Positions 7,210 to 15,775 of a DNA stretch of 43,098 bases are shown piece after piece. Position 1 is the stretch's first letter. Every line of letters starts with the position of its first letter. The DNA is taken from positions 1 to 43,098 of the forward strand of contig JAEXGT010000090.1 in the NCBI GenBank assembly GCA_023450615.1, given 5' to 3'. The position numbers were made by a program, and so were the translations under genes. The stretch is from Pseudomonadota bacterium. Its GTDB lineage: Bacteria; Pseudomonadota; Alphaproteobacteria; Rhizobiales; Beijerinckiaceae. The notes beneath the pieces were generated by a model, which searched no databases, was not told where the DNA came from, and worked only from the letters and a program-made list of their open reading frames with translations.

Positions 7210-9951
7210 TCACGAGATTGCGGCGGTGCCCGGCCTGCGGACGAGAAACCTCTGATAAACGAGGCCGATGCCGATGAGAACAAGCCCGAGGCCAATAAAT
7301 GACAGGGCCCGCATCACGCCTTCCAGGTTGGACAGGTCGAGGATGAACACCTTCAGAACGGCGAGAACAAGATAAACCGCCGAGGCGATGCGCGCAAAGC
7401 GGTTGTCCCGGAGGATGCCGAAACCGAGCAGGGCGATGCCGATGATCAGGAGGGCCACGGAATAGCTCCATTGCTCGCCCTGGGTGAAACCCTTCCAGTC
7501 GGCCAGTTGCGGGCCTATGAAAATGCGCCGGATTTCCAGGCCGAGATATGTGGTGAGCAGGAGAAGGCTCAGGACGGCGGAGGCCAGGGCATAGGCCCAG
7601 GGCTTCACCCGATGCTCAACCCGCGCCAGCACCCCAGCCAGCAGGGACGGCAGCAGGTAGGCCAGGATCAGGCTGTTGAAAAAGACGCCTCCCGAGACCT
7701 CCCGTTCCGAAACAAAGGGGTTCTCGATCACCAGGAGGGCTACGGCGGACAGGCCGAAGGAAGCCGCTTTGAAGATCAGCGAGCCCCAGCGATAGACCGG
7801 ATCGGCCCTGCGGGAATCCATGCGCGTCAGCAGGATCGCGAAGACAAGGCCCTGCGTGGCGAGGAGGCCCGCTTCCAGAAGGCTGAAATCGGCCGCCAGC
7901 GGATCGCCCGCGTGAAGGACATGCCGGATTTCGAAGAACACCAGGAAGGCCGCAAAGACAATGGCGAGGCTCTCCGTGAGCTGAACCACCCGGTCGTGGC
8001 CGCTTCGCTCCAGAACGCGGCTCGCCAGCCAGAACGAGACGGCGGGAACGCCGTAACCCCAGAGCAGCCAGTTGAAGATCACAGGTCCCGGAGTTCGGGC
8101 GATTGCTGGCTCAGGATTTCCGTCTATGAGCAAAGGAATTGGATCGACGCCCACGATGGTGGGGTCCCAAATCAGGCGTCCCAACACGATCAGGCCGATG
8201 GCGCCGACCGCGTAGCGCAGAGCGGGAATGGCGATGCGGTGGGAAACCCAGGCGGTGCCGAGCGCCGCGAGCGCGAAGGCGACCGTGAGCATGCCTTTCT
8301 CGAGCGCGAAGGTGAGGCCGAGCGCGAGGGCTCCCAAGGCCGCGGAGGCGGTTGCACCGAGGCCGAGGCGGATGGCGGCGTCTTCGTCCGTCCGTCCAAG
8401 GCGCATGAGCCGTTGGGAGGCGAACACGAAGATCAGCGCGAGTGCGCCTGCGACAAGCGCGAAGGAGAGGCTTCGCTCGAATTCGGTGACGCGCCAATAG
8501 GCGGCGATCAGGGCGAGCAGCGGTCCCACGCTCGCCGCGCCCGCATACCAGGCGGCGACGGGGAGGCGTAAATCCCGCGAGCGCGCCAGACGGAGCAGAG
8601 ACGCGCCGGCGATCGCCAGGGGCAGGATCGCGGCGAGAGCGAGATAGGTGTTGAGCGCGTAAGGCCGAACCGCGAAGGCATCGCCCCTCTGGAAGAACAG
8701 GCTTTCCGGCGCATTCCCGATGTCGCTGGTAAGGGGCCAGACCAGCAGCGCTCCCGCGGCCAGCGCGGCGCTGCCAGCGGCGGCGGTCGAGACATTGGCG
8801 ATGCGCAGGCCCGCGCTCAGCAGAATAAGAGCCATCGCCACCACGAAGAGCGGCCTTCCATCGCCTGTCGCGACAGAGCTCGTCACGGCGATGCTGGCAA
8901 AGGCAAAGGCAAAGAGCATCACGCTCGCCGCCTTGTCCGTGCGCGCTTGGGCATCCGTAACATGGCGATAGGGATCGACGGCGAGGAAGAAGGAAGCCAA
9001 GCCTGCCTGGAGCAGCAGATGCACCATGACAGGCAGCGCATTCGATGTGTCCATGAGGAAGATCGGCATCGCCCAGATCAGCGCGCCCGTCGATGCCGCC
9101 AGCGCGAGCCAGCGCCACAGGCGAAGCCGCGCGACGCCGAAGGCGGGAAGGACCACGAAGGCCAAATAGATCACGAGCGCCCAGGGCTGCGGGCCGTCCG
9201 ACGAGACCAGAAGCGGGCTGCCGATGGCGCCAACAAGGCCAAGCGCAGCAAGCATCGGTCCGTGCAGCGTCGCGGCAATCATAGTGAGAACTGCGATCAG
9301 CCCGAGCATCACGAAGGTCGGGCCGGGGCCGATAAGGCCATAGAGCGCATACGCCGCATAGGCCGAGGCGAAAGCCGTGCAGGTGCCTGCGGCGGTGAGG
9401 ACGCTCGGCACATGGGCGCTCGGAATGCCCGGCAGGTTGAAGCGGTTCTCGCGGCGGCGCATCCATTCCCCCGCGCCGGTGAGAGCGAGCGCGAAGAGGA
9501 GGCCGAGAATGATGCGGGTCTGCGGCGTGAGCAGGTTCTGCTCAATGGAGTAGCGGACGAGAAAGATGCCGCCGAGCGCCAGCGCAACGCCGCCCACCCA
9601 TACGGTCCATCGGGAGCCGAGCTTTTCCTCGAAGCCTTGGCGGGGCGGAATGGGCTGGGGCGTCGGGATGGGAGGGACGGAAGTCTGCTTGGGCGCTGCC
9701 GGTTCAGGCGAAGATTCTTGCGCAGGCTGGTCGGCCTGGATCTCCGTAAAAAGAACGTCCTCGGCTCCCGTGTCCTCAGGTCTATAAGCCGGGCGCATCT
9801 CCATTTCGAGGCGGTTCAAACGAAGCTGAACCTGGTGGAGTTCGCGCCGGGCCCGCACTGCGAAGACGAGGCCGACAAGGGCGATGATAGGGCCGCCGAG
9901 GCCAAACACGGCAACCAGAAGAATGGCAAGGCCAAACAGCACGTCGTCCAC
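7210..9951 (-). CDS. DUF2339 polytopic membrane protein
   Basis: A 913-residue membrane protein. The N-terminal helix (DDVLFGLAILLVAVFGLGG) is followed by a second helix, a basic/coiled segment (ARRELHQVQLRLNRLEME), a Pro/Gln-rich linker (~70-105) and about two dozen hydrophobic helices starting at GSRWTVWVGGVALALGGIFLV, the characteristic entry of DUF2339. The start is GTG at 9951 with AAGGG about 8 bases upstream. Family function is unknown; the architecture suggests an inner-membrane scaffold or transporter-like protein. It lies between the tyrosine phosphatase gene (54 bases upstream) and xseB. Long open frames on the opposite strand here are artefacts of GC-rich codon use. Confidence 0.88.
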   Translation of the reverse strand: MDDVLFGLAILLVAVFGLGGPIIALVGLVFAVRARRELHQVQLRLNRLEMEMRPAYRPEDTGAEDVLFTEIQADQPAQESSPEPAAPKQTSVPPIPTPQPIPPRQGFEEKLGSRWTVWVGGVALALGGIFLVRYSIEQNLLTPQTRIILGLLFALALTGAGEWMRRRENRFNLPGIPSAHVPSVLTAAGTCTAFASAYAAYALYGLIGPGPTFVMLGLIAVLTMIAATLHGPMLAALGLVGAIGSPLLVSSDGPQPWALVIYLAFVVLPAFGVARLRLWRWLALAASTGALIWAMPIFLMDTSNALPVMVHLLLQAGLASFFLAVDPYRHVTDAQARTDKAASVMLFAFAFASIAVTSSVATGDGRPLFVVAMALILLSAGLRIANVSTAAAGSAALAAGALLVWPLTSDIGNAPESLFFQRGDAFAVRPYALNTYLALAAILPLAIAGASLLRLARSRDLRLPVAAWYAGAASVGPLLALIAAYWRVTEFERSLSFALVAGALALIFVFASQRLMRLGRTDEDAAIRLGLGATASAALGALALGLTFALEKGMLTVAFALAALGTAWVSHRIAIPALRYAVGAIGLIVLGRLIWDPTIVGVDPIPLLIDGNPEPAIARTPGPVIFNWLLWGYGVPAVSFWLASRVLERSGHDRVVQLTESLAIVFAAFLVFFEIRHVLHAGDPLAADFSLLEAGLLATQGLVFAILLTRMDSRRADPVYRWGSLIFKAASFGLSAVALLVIENPFVSEREVSGGVFFNSLILAYLLPSLLAGVLARVEHRVKPWAYALASAVLSLLLLTTYLGLEIRRIFIGPQLADWKGFTQGEQWSYSVALLIIGIALLGFGILRDNRFARIASAVYLVLAVLKVFILDLSNLEGVMRALSFIGLGLVLIGIGLVYQRFLVRRPGTAAIS

Positions 9952-10005
9952 GAAGCAGCCCTTCAGAATTTCAAAAACAGGGTGCCTCCGAACTGTGGAA
10001 TCGGA

Positions 10006-10524
10006 TCATCCCCCGTTAAGCTGTAACATGAAGGGCGTGCCCTCCATAGCTTCCGCCCCCCGGCCGATCGCACGGATGGCTTCAATCATGCGCCCTTGGC
10101 GGCCGAGGATGTCATCGGCAAGCGCCACGAAGCGCGCATTGGGTGTCGCCGAGGGGGCGGCTTCACGAAGAGCATGAGCAAGCTCCTGTTCGTCTTTTTC
10201 GGGAGCAAGTGTGCAGGCGGCGATATAGGCTGCCGCCGTCGAGCGGCTGATGCCTGCCCAGCAATGGAACAGCAGGGGCTTTTCCCGATCCCAGCCGCGC
10301 ACAAAGGAAATCAACCGCTCCATGTGCTCCGGGCCTGCCAGAACATATCCTTCCATCGGCTCCACGATGTCGTTCACGCTGATGGACAGGTGACGATCCG
10401 GCGCGATGGAAGCGGGGCGCTCCACACGCGCCCCCGTACCGATGAGGCTCACCAAATGGCTCGGGCCGACGGCGGCCATCGTTTCGTTCAAACGGGAGAG
10501 GGAGCAGACGTGAAGGGTGGGCAT
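10006..10524 (-). CDS. Tyrosine-phosphatase-like protein
   Basis: A 172-residue predicted cytoplasmic protein with the PTP signature H-C88-W-A-G-I-S-R94-S-T (HCx5R), whose Cys and Arg form the phosphate-binding loop. An Asp at ~52 (SVNDIVEP) is positioned like the general acid of small dual-specificity phosphatases. The ATG at 10524 has only a weak Shine-Dalgarno. This small alphaproteobacterial family is usually annotated as a protein tyrosine phosphatase; a phosphoinositide-like or other phosphoester substrate is possible. It lies between the HD hydrolase gene and DUF2339 in the minus-strand run. No cognate kinase gene is nearby. Confidence 0.8.
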   Translation of the reverse strand: MPTLHVCSLSRLNETMAAVGPSHLVSLIGTGARVERPASIAPDRHLSISVNDIVEPMEGYVLAGPEHMERLISFVRGWDREKPLLFHCWAGISRSTAAAYIAACTLAPEKDEQELAHALREAAPSATPNARFVALADDILGRQGRMIEAIRAIGRGAEAMEGTPFMLQLNGG

Positions 10525-10594
10525 GATCTTTGACTAGCAATCGATAGCTATTCGAATCTTATCTCTTCTCAGCATGACAAGTCACAACCTCTGT

Positions 10595-10610
10595 CCTCAT
10601 CCTGAGGAGG
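10595..10610. repeat. Half-site of the long-hairpin dispersed repeat
   Basis: CCTCATCCTGAGGAGG matches the left outer arm of the ~102-bp repeats at 18046-18147 and 29266-29366, but the inner arms and right outer arm are missing. It sits in the 100-base gap between the HD hydrolase gene and the phosphatase gene. Read as a decayed or truncated copy. Confidence 0.55.
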
Positions 10611-10624
10611 TTTGGAGTTCGATA

Positions 10625-11218
10625 CTAGCCGGATAGCGCAGCGATCACACGCTCGCTGAACCGCTCCTCCGCTTGCGCGACGGGCCACGGCTCCAAAAGC
10701 GTGTAAACACTGCGCGGCAACGGCTCAGGACGTCCGAAGAACTTGATCGCCTCCTCGCGCGCAAAGCCTGCGAGATGCGTCGCTTCGAGAAAGGCTGCCT
10801 GCCGATCCGCCTGCTTGATGAAACGCTTCAGCGCGGCGCTCGGCGCTGCGGGCAGTCCGAAATGGAGATGGATCGCGCCGAGCAAGCCCGCTTCGATCGT
10901 TTTATAAGCATCGCCGATCACGGCCTTGAAGGGCGAGATGATGTCGCCGATCACGTATTCAGGCGCGTCGTGCAGAAGCACGGCCAGTCGCGTAGCGCGC
11001 GGCATTTCGGGATCGAGATGATCGGCAATCGCTTCGACCAGAAGAGAGTGCTGCGCCACCGAGAAGATATGCCCGCCGATGGTCTGGCCGTTCCAGCGCG
11101 CGACGCGCGCAAGACCGTGAGCGATGTCGTCGAGTTCCACGTCGAGAGGCGATGGATCGAGCAGGTTGAGGCGGCGGCCGGAAAGCATCCGCTGCCAGAC
11201 GCGAGGTTCCTTCGCCAT
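10625..11218 (-). CDS. HD-domain phosphohydrolase (YfbR-like)
   Basis: A 197-residue HD-superfamily hydrolase. The metal-binding pattern is visible as the early His in SVAQHSLLV (~74), the tandem HD of LAVLLHDAPEYVIGD (~102-112) and a later Asp in IKQADRQAAFLEA (~148). The closest common relatives are 5'-deoxynucleotidases of the YfbR type, which dephosphorylate deoxynucleoside monophosphates; the true substrate is not proven. The ATG at 11218 immediately follows the TAA of tag, with no base between and no clear Shine-Dalgarno, so its translation probably depends on ribosomes finishing tag. Confidence 0.82.
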   Translation of the reverse strand: MAKEPRVWQRMLSGRRLNLLDPSPLDVELDDIAHGLARVARWNGQTIGGHIFSVAQHSLLVEAIADHLDPEMPRATRLAVLLHDAPEYVIGDIISPFKAVIGDAYKTIEAGLLGAIHLHFGLPAAPSAALKRFIKQADRQAAFLEATHLAGFAREEAIKFFGRPEPLPRSVYTLLEPWPVAQAEERFSERVIAALSG

Positions 11219-11941
11219 TTAAAGTTGCTCAGCCCGAGCATCGGACCCAAAAGTGGATTCCGCTTTTGGGTCTACTCCGATGCTCTCGTTTGAAAGTGGC
11301 GCATCGTCCGGTGCGGAAAACCGGGGCCACTTTTCCGCACGATGCGCCATGGCTGCACATTCCGCGTGGCGATAGCAGCCCACGAGATGATCGTTGACCA
11401 TGCCCACCGCCTGCATGAAAGCATAGACGATGGTGGGGCCGACGAAGTTGAAGCCCTCCGCGCGCAACGCTTTCGAGATGCGCTTCGACACATCCGTTTC
11501 CGCCTGCACGTCGCTGCGGCTGATCAGGTTGTTCTGCACCGGACGGCCATCGACGAAGTTCCAGAGGAAGTTCGAGAAGCCGCCGCGCTCCTGAATGGCG
11601 AGCCACGCGCGCGCTCCGGCAATCGTCGCCTCGATCTTGGCGCGGTTCCGCACGATGCCCTTGTCGAGCATCAATGCCTCCACATGGGACTGGTCGAACC
11701 GCGCGATCACGGCAGGATCGAAACCGGCGAAAGCCTGCCGGAAGTTCTCGCGCTTGCGCAGGATCGTGATCCAGGAGAGCCCCGCCTGGAAGCCGTCGAG
11801 GATGAGCTTCTCGAAAAGCGCCCGGTCGTCGAATTCGGGCACGCCCCATTCGTTGTCGTGATAGGCCACATAGAAGGGGTCCGTGCCGGGCCACCAGCAG
11901 CGGTGCTTGTTGTCGGGGTGCAGGATCAGTCCATCGGTCAT
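11219..11941 (-). CDS. tag: DNA-3-methyladenine glycosylase I with repeat-encoded C-terminal tail
   Basis: Tag excises 3-methyladenine from alkylated DNA, starting base-excision repair. Family landmarks: RCWWPG, YHDNEWGVPEFDDRALFEKL, GFQAGLSWITILRKRE, NFVDGRP and GFNFVGPTIVYAFMQAVGMVNDH followed by GCYRHAEC, whose Cys/His residues form the zinc snap with the N-terminal Cys. The start at 11941 (MTDGLILHPD) is the best fit; a TTG 17 codons earlier is open. From this start it is 240 residues, against ~187 in E. coli. The extra C-terminal ~43 residues (after AECAA) are encoded by two palindromic repeats (11298-11348 and 11236-11285), so the original stop was probably near 11350. Catalytic core intact. 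Confidence 0.9.
   Translation of the reverse strand: MTDGLILHPDNKHRCWWPGTDPFYVAYHDNEWGVPEFDDRALFEKLILDGFQAGLSWITILRKRENFRQAFAGFDPAVIARFDQSHVEALMLDKGIVRNRAKIEATIAGARAWLAIQERGGFSNFLWNFVDGRPVQNNLISRSDVQAETDVSKRISKALRAEGFNFVGPTIVYAFMQAVGMVNDHLVGCYRHAECAAMAHRAEKWPRFSAPDDAPLSNESIGVDPKAESTFGSDARAEQL
11236..11285. repeat. 50-bp palindromic repeat, copy A, inside the 3' end of tag
   Basis: Outer arms GAGCATCGGA (11236-11245) and TCCGATGCTC (11276-11285), inner arms CCCAAAAG (11246-11253) and CTTTTGGG (11263-11270), a 9-base loop and a 5-base bulge (11271-11275) on the right. It shares its layout and the core AAAAGTGG with copy B in the opposite orientation. It is translated in frame as the last part of Tag. 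Confidence 0.8.
11298..11348. repeat. 50-bp palindromic repeat, copy B (inverted relative to copy A)
   Basis: Outer arms GGCGCATC (11298-11305) and GATGCGCC (11341-11348), a 5-base bulge (11306-11310), and inner arms GTGCGGAAAA (11311-11320) and TTTTCCGCAC (11331-11340) around a 10-base loop. Its reverse complement lines up with copy A along its whole length, including AAAAGTGG. It is read through in frame as part of the Tag tail (AMAHRAEKWPRFSAPDDAP). Confidence 0.8.
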
Positions 11942-12017
11942 CGGCAAGGTGTAGCGGCCTTCCACGAAAACAGGAAGATCCGCCCCGTCCAAAATCCCCA
12001 GACCCTGGGCTGGCCCG

Positions 12018-12653
12018 TCATGCGCCTTTGTTGTCGACCAGATCGGCCATGTGGAGGGCGTCCCTGCCGCCTGAGGCGCGAAGACCCGAGGCGATGCCCC
12101 GGCGGTCGGCCTCGGGCTTGTTCTGGCTCACCTTCCACTTGCCCTCGATCCGCGTGATCTCGATCTCCACGCCCACGATGCCCTTCATCTGCGAGGCCAG
12201 GTAGTCGGAGGGCGCGTCGCTGACCGCCCAGGGCTCCTGCCGCGCGGCTTCCTGTGCCGAGGTCATGGCCGTGACTTGCCCTAGAAGCCATGCGGGATCG
12301 TCCATGACCTTCATGCGCCCATAGGCCTGGACGATGGCGTAGTTCCAGGTCGGCACGACCTTGCCATGCTCGCGCTTGGCTTCGTACCAAGACGGGGTGA
12401 TGTAGGTTTCGGTGCCCTGGAAGACGACGAGGACCTCCTGGGAGGGGTCGAAATCGCGCCATTGGGGATTGGCGCGGGAGAGATGCGCCCGCAGGGTGCC
12501 GTGAGTCGAGGCCGTCTCGTCGAGCGCAAACGGAAGCGGATTGGCGACGAGGCCACCGCTTCCCTGGGTCACGAGAAGCCCGAGCGGATGCGCCTTCATG
12601 AGCGCGTGCTGGACCTCCAGGCGGTCCTCGCGAAAATGGGGCGGCTGATACAT
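12018..12653 (-). CDS. PaiB-like FMN-binding protein (annotated as negative transcriptional regulator family)
   Basis: A 211-residue protein of the PaiB family: the N-terminus MYQPPHFRED, then LGLLVTQGSGGLVANPLPF, ARANPQW-type segment RANPQWRDF, VLVVFQGTETYITPSWY, and VVPTWNYAIVQAYG are family signatures. The fold is a split-barrel that binds FMN; in Bacillus PaiB affects sporulation and protease genes, but a DNA-binding role is not general and an oxidoreductase-like function is equally possible. The ATG at 12653 opens the likely transcript into tag and the HD hydrolase gene (76-base gap to tag). No HTH is visible in the sequence. Confidence 0.85.
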   Translation of the reverse strand: MYQPPHFREDRLEVQHALMKAHPLGLLVTQGSGGLVANPLPFALDETASTHGTLRAHLSRANPQWRDFDPSQEVLVVFQGTETYITPSWYEAKREHGKVVPTWNYAIVQAYGRMKVMDDPAWLLGQVTAMTSAQEAARQEPWAVSDAPSDYLASQMKGIVGVEIEITRIEGKWKVSQNKPEADRRGIASGLRASGGRDALHMADLVDNKGA

Positions 12654-12752
12654 GGCATCCCTGTTTCGTTGTAACAGGAATGCTAAGCCAAAATCTCAGA
12701 GCGAAGCCAATGAAAAAACGCGATCCCGTCGATCAATGGCGCAGATGAATGC

Positions 12753-14702
12753 TCAGGAGGCTGTGCGCAGCGTCCGCAGCTTGTCCGCCAGCTCCGTCCA
12801 GCGATAAGGCTTGCTGATGAAGGACACGCCCTCGTCGAATCCCTCCGAGGGCAACGCCGACATGGGATAGCCGGAGGCCAGCAGAACCTTGATGCCCGGC
12901 CGCAGCTCGCGCGCCTTGCGGGAGAGTTCGACGCCGTTCATGCCGTTGGGCATGATGACGTCGCTGAACAGCACGTCGATGGCCACGTCCTGTTCGAGCA
13001 CTTCGATGGCGCGGATCGCATCCGTGGCGGTCAGCACGTCATAGCCCAGGCTTTCGAAGATCTCCGTCGCCACTTCGAGAACGGCAGGCTCGTCCTCGAC
13101 GATGAGCACGGTTCCGGCGGTATCGCGGGCGGGCCTGACTGTCTCGGAGGCGGGCTCGTCGTCCGGCATATGCCCGTCGCCATGGGCGGGAAGCAGCATG
13201 GTGATCGTCGTGCCATTGCCCGGCTCGCTGCTCACCTCGATATGTCCGCCGGACTGAGTGATGAACCCATAGACCTGGCTCAGGCCGAGGCCGGTTCCCT
13301 TGCCGATTTCCTTGGTGGTGAAGAAGGGCTCGAAGACGCGCTCGGCGACTTCCTTCGTCATCCCGAAACCCGTGTCCCGCACGGTCAGCACGACATAGGG
13401 CCCTGCGGGAATGTTCCAGATGGCCGCGCGTTTCTCGTTCAGCATGGCATCGGCGACGGAAATCGTCAGCTCGCCGCCGTCGGGCATGGCATCGCGGGCG
13501 TTCACCACGAGGTTGAGAAGCGCGGCCTCGAATTGCGCGCCATCCACATTGATCGCACTCACCCGCGAGGGCAGGGCGAGCTTCAATTTCACCAGCTCGC
13601 CGCAGGCGCGGCGCAGAACGGTCTCGAACCCTTCGATGAGGGTGTTCGGATTGTGCAAGGCCGGCTGCAGAGGCTGCCGGCGCGAGAAGGCCAGCAATTG
13701 CTGCGTCAGCTGCGCGCCCCGCTGCGATGCGCGCTGCGCGCTCTCGATGAGGCGCGTCTCGCGGGCGCCGGTCACGTTGCGGGTCAGAAGGTCGAGAGAG
13801 TTGACGATGATCGTCAGCAGGTTGTTGAAGTCGTGCGCGATGCCGCCGGTCAGTTGCCCGACGGTCTCCATCTTCTGCGCCTGAAACAGGGCGGCCTGCG
13901 TCTGCGCCAGGGCTTCCTGAGCCTCGCGGCGCTCCGTGATGTCGCGGGTGATCTTGGCGAAGCCGATCAGCTCCTTGTCGTCGTCGTAGATCGCATCGAT
14001 GACCACGCTGGCCCAGAAGCGCGTGCCGTCCTTGCGCACGCGCCAGCCCTCCGCATCGAAGCGGCCTTCTCGCCGTGCGATCTCCAGAGCGCGCCGCGGC
14101 AGACCCCTGGCGCGGTCCTCCTCCGTGTAGAAGCGCGAGAAATGCTGCCCTTTGACCTCGTCCGCGGTATAGCCCTTGATGCGCTGCGCGCCGGGGTTCC
14201 AGTTGGAGATGTAGCCTTCCGGGTCGAGCATGTAGATGGCGTAGTCGGTGACGCCCTGCACCAACAGGCGGAAATGCCGCTCGCTCTCGCGAAGCGCTTC
14301 CTCCGCCTTGCGCCGCTCGGTCAGATCGCGGGTGATCTTGGCAAAGCCGACGAGGTTGCCCTTGCCATCGATGATCCGGTCGATCACCACATGGGCCCAG
14401 AAGCGCGTGCCGTCCTTGCGCACACGCCAGCCCTCGGACTCGAACTTGCCTTCACGCAATGCCGTTTCGAGGGCGCGTTGGGGCAGGCCGGAAGCGCGAT
14501 CCTCGTCCGTATAGAAGCGGGAGAAATGCTCGCCGAGAATTTCGCTTTCGATATAACCTTTAAAACGCTGGGCGCCGGAATTCCAACTCGCGATGATGCC
14601 GTTCGGATCGAGCATGTAGATGGCGTAATCCGTGACGGCATCGACAAGGAGCTGAAAGCGTTCCTTGTCAGGCGCCGTCTCGTGTACTTGGACAGCAATC
14701 AT
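12753..14702 (-). CDS. Hybrid sensor histidine kinase with duplicated PAS domains and C-terminal receiver
   Basis: A 649-residue cytoplasmic kinase with no membrane segments. PAS 1 is ~15-128 and PAS 2 ~143-258; they are close duplicates (each with DYAIYMLDP, HFSRFYT, GWRVRKDGTRFWA and GFAKITRD). The phosphoacceptor is His290 in GGIAHDFNNLL. The ATP-binding domain (~380-505) shows NLVVNARDAMPDGG, DTGFGM, and GKGTGLGLSQVYGF. The receiver (~530-649) has acidic DE at ~537, Asp581 in FSDVIMP and Lys in SKPYRW. Phosphate probably moves from His290 to Asp581 or to a separate partner; no partner regulator is adjacent. PAS domains of this type may sense redox, light or ligands; no cofactor Cys is obvious. 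The start ATG is clear. Confidence 0.92.
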   Translation of the reverse strand: MIAVQVHETAPDKERFQLLVDAVTDYAIYMLDPNGIIASWNSGAQRFKGYIESEILGEHFSRFYTDEDRASGLPQRALETALREGKFESEGWRVRKDGTRFWAHVVIDRIIDGKGNLVGFAKITRDLTERRKAEEALRESERHFRLLVQGVTDYAIYMLDPEGYISNWNPGAQRIKGYTADEVKGQHFSRFYTEEDRARGLPRRALEIARREGRFDAEGWRVRKDGTRFWASVVIDAIYDDDKELIGFAKITRDITERREAQEALAQTQAALFQAQKMETVGQLTGGIAHDFNNLLTIIVNSLDLLTRNVTGARETRLIESAQRASQRGAQLTQQLLAFSRRQPLQPALHNPNTLIEGFETVLRRACGELVKLKLALPSRVSAINVDGAQFEAALLNLVVNARDAMPDGGELTISVADAMLNEKRAAIWNIPAGPYVVLTVRDTGFGMTKEVAERVFEPFFTTKEIGKGTGLGLSQVYGFITQSGGHIEVSSEPGNGTTITMLLPAHGDGHMPDDEPASETVRPARDTAGTVLIVEDEPAVLEVATEIFESLGYDVLTATDAIRAIEVLEQDVAIDVLFSDVIMPNGMNGVELSRKARELRPGIKVLLASGYPMSALPSEGFDEGVSFISKPYRWTELADKLRTLRTAS

Positions 14703-14806
14703 CGAGAGACCCTTGAGAGATTTCCTCGCGCATGACTTTCGGCGCGTAAGAGATCTGTTCGCGGCTAAACGCCAGTTCGCTAAGTCCGGTTCCTTGGAAT
14801 AGGCTC

Positions 14807-15700
14807 CTAGTTCGGCTTATCCACCGATTGAGTAACATCTTCCCCTGGGTAAGAAAAGCTTATCCAGGAAGGTTTTCTCATTTGCACGGGGATACCCCCA
14901 GCCAGGATAGGCTCTCCGGCAGCCAGGGCATCGGCGGCGCGGTCGAGGCGGATCATGATGAGGCCCTGGCCTGCAATGCCGCTGCCTGTTTTGCCCAGGG
15001 ACTTCCCGCCCGCCGTTACGTCGACGCCCACATCGGCGGCAAAGCCGCCTTCATAGATAGCGGGGACGATGCGCGTGCGCGCCGTGCCGCGGTGCTGCAT
15101 GCGCGACACCACCTCCTGGCCCACATAGCAGCCCTTGTCGAAATCGACCCCGTGAAGCTGGTCCATGAGCGCCTCGTGAGGGAAAGCATCCCCGAACAGG
15201 AAGTCGCGCCCGCCTTCAGGCACGCCGAGGCCGATGCGGTGAGCGTGATAAGCCTCAGGCGGGGCTTTCGCGAATTCCGCGCTATCCTCGGCTGCAACGA
15301 TGGCGCGCCAGCCGAGCTCGGGGACGCGGGGATCATCCGTCACGAGGCCGACCTCGTCATCGGGCTTCGGCTCGTCCCAACCTGCCACCACCGCCATGGC
15401 CTCGGACATGTCCTCGATCACGACCTTGGCCCGGAGCTTGTAGAAGGTCAGCCGCTTGGCGAGGTCGGGGATGAAGACCTTGAAGGTATCGAGGTAATAA
15501 CCACCGCCGATTTCCTCAGGCCCCTGGAAGACGAGAAAATCGAACATGATCTTGCCCTGAGGCGTCAGCAGGGCACCGAGACGGGCGGCCTCGGGCGAGA
15601 CCCGGTCGAGGTCGCAGGTGATGAGGCCGTCGAGAAAACTCTTGGCGTCCTCGCCCGAAACCCTTACCACGCCTCGGTCGGCTAAATGGACTGACGGCAT
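14807..15700 (-). CDS. ygfZ: YgfZ/GcvT-like folate-binding protein
   Basis: A 297-residue homologue of YgfZ, the tetrahydrofolate-binding protein needed for Fe-S cluster repair or assembly under oxidative stress. The diagnostic motif KGCYVGQEVVSRMQHRG (K-G-C-Y-x-G-Q-E) is present around residue 200, as are the N-terminal GVVRVSGEDAKSFLDGLITCD and LTPQGKIMFDFLVF. The start at 15700 (MPSVHLADRG) has GGAG 6 bases upstream and matches the usual N-terminus; an ATG 12 codons earlier (15736) lacks a Shine-Dalgarno. The frame stays open far upstream, antisense to the next gene, which I ignore. It is divergent from the dihydroorotase-like gene, sharing a 75-base promoter region. Confidence 0.88.
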   Translation of the reverse strand: MPSVHLADRGVVRVSGEDAKSFLDGLITCDLDRVSPEAARLGALLTPQGKIMFDFLVFQGPEEIGGGYYLDTFKVFIPDLAKRLTFYKLRAKVVIEDMSEAMAVVAGWDEPKPDDEVGLVTDDPRVPELGWRAIVAAEDSAEFAKAPPEAYHAHRIGLGVPEGGRDFLFGDAFPHEALMDQLHGVDFDKGCYVGQEVVSRMQHRGTARTRIVPAIYEGGFAADVGVDVTAGGKSLGKTGSGIAGQGLIMIRLDRAADALAAGEPILAGGIPVQMRKPSWISFSYPGEDVTQSVDKPN

Positions 15701-15775
15701 GTCCCGCTCCAGTTGTTCAAAACTCAAGCGTGACATATGTCCCCTTCGCACAAGCCTCAAGGGATTAAGATCACT

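Noticed and set aside
13170..14735. A 521-codon plus-strand open frame opposite the hybrid kinase
   Set aside because: It is antisense to well-defined PAS, kinase and receiver domains and has no motifs; a by-product of GC-rich codons. The same holds for the long frames opposite DUF2339 and dxs.
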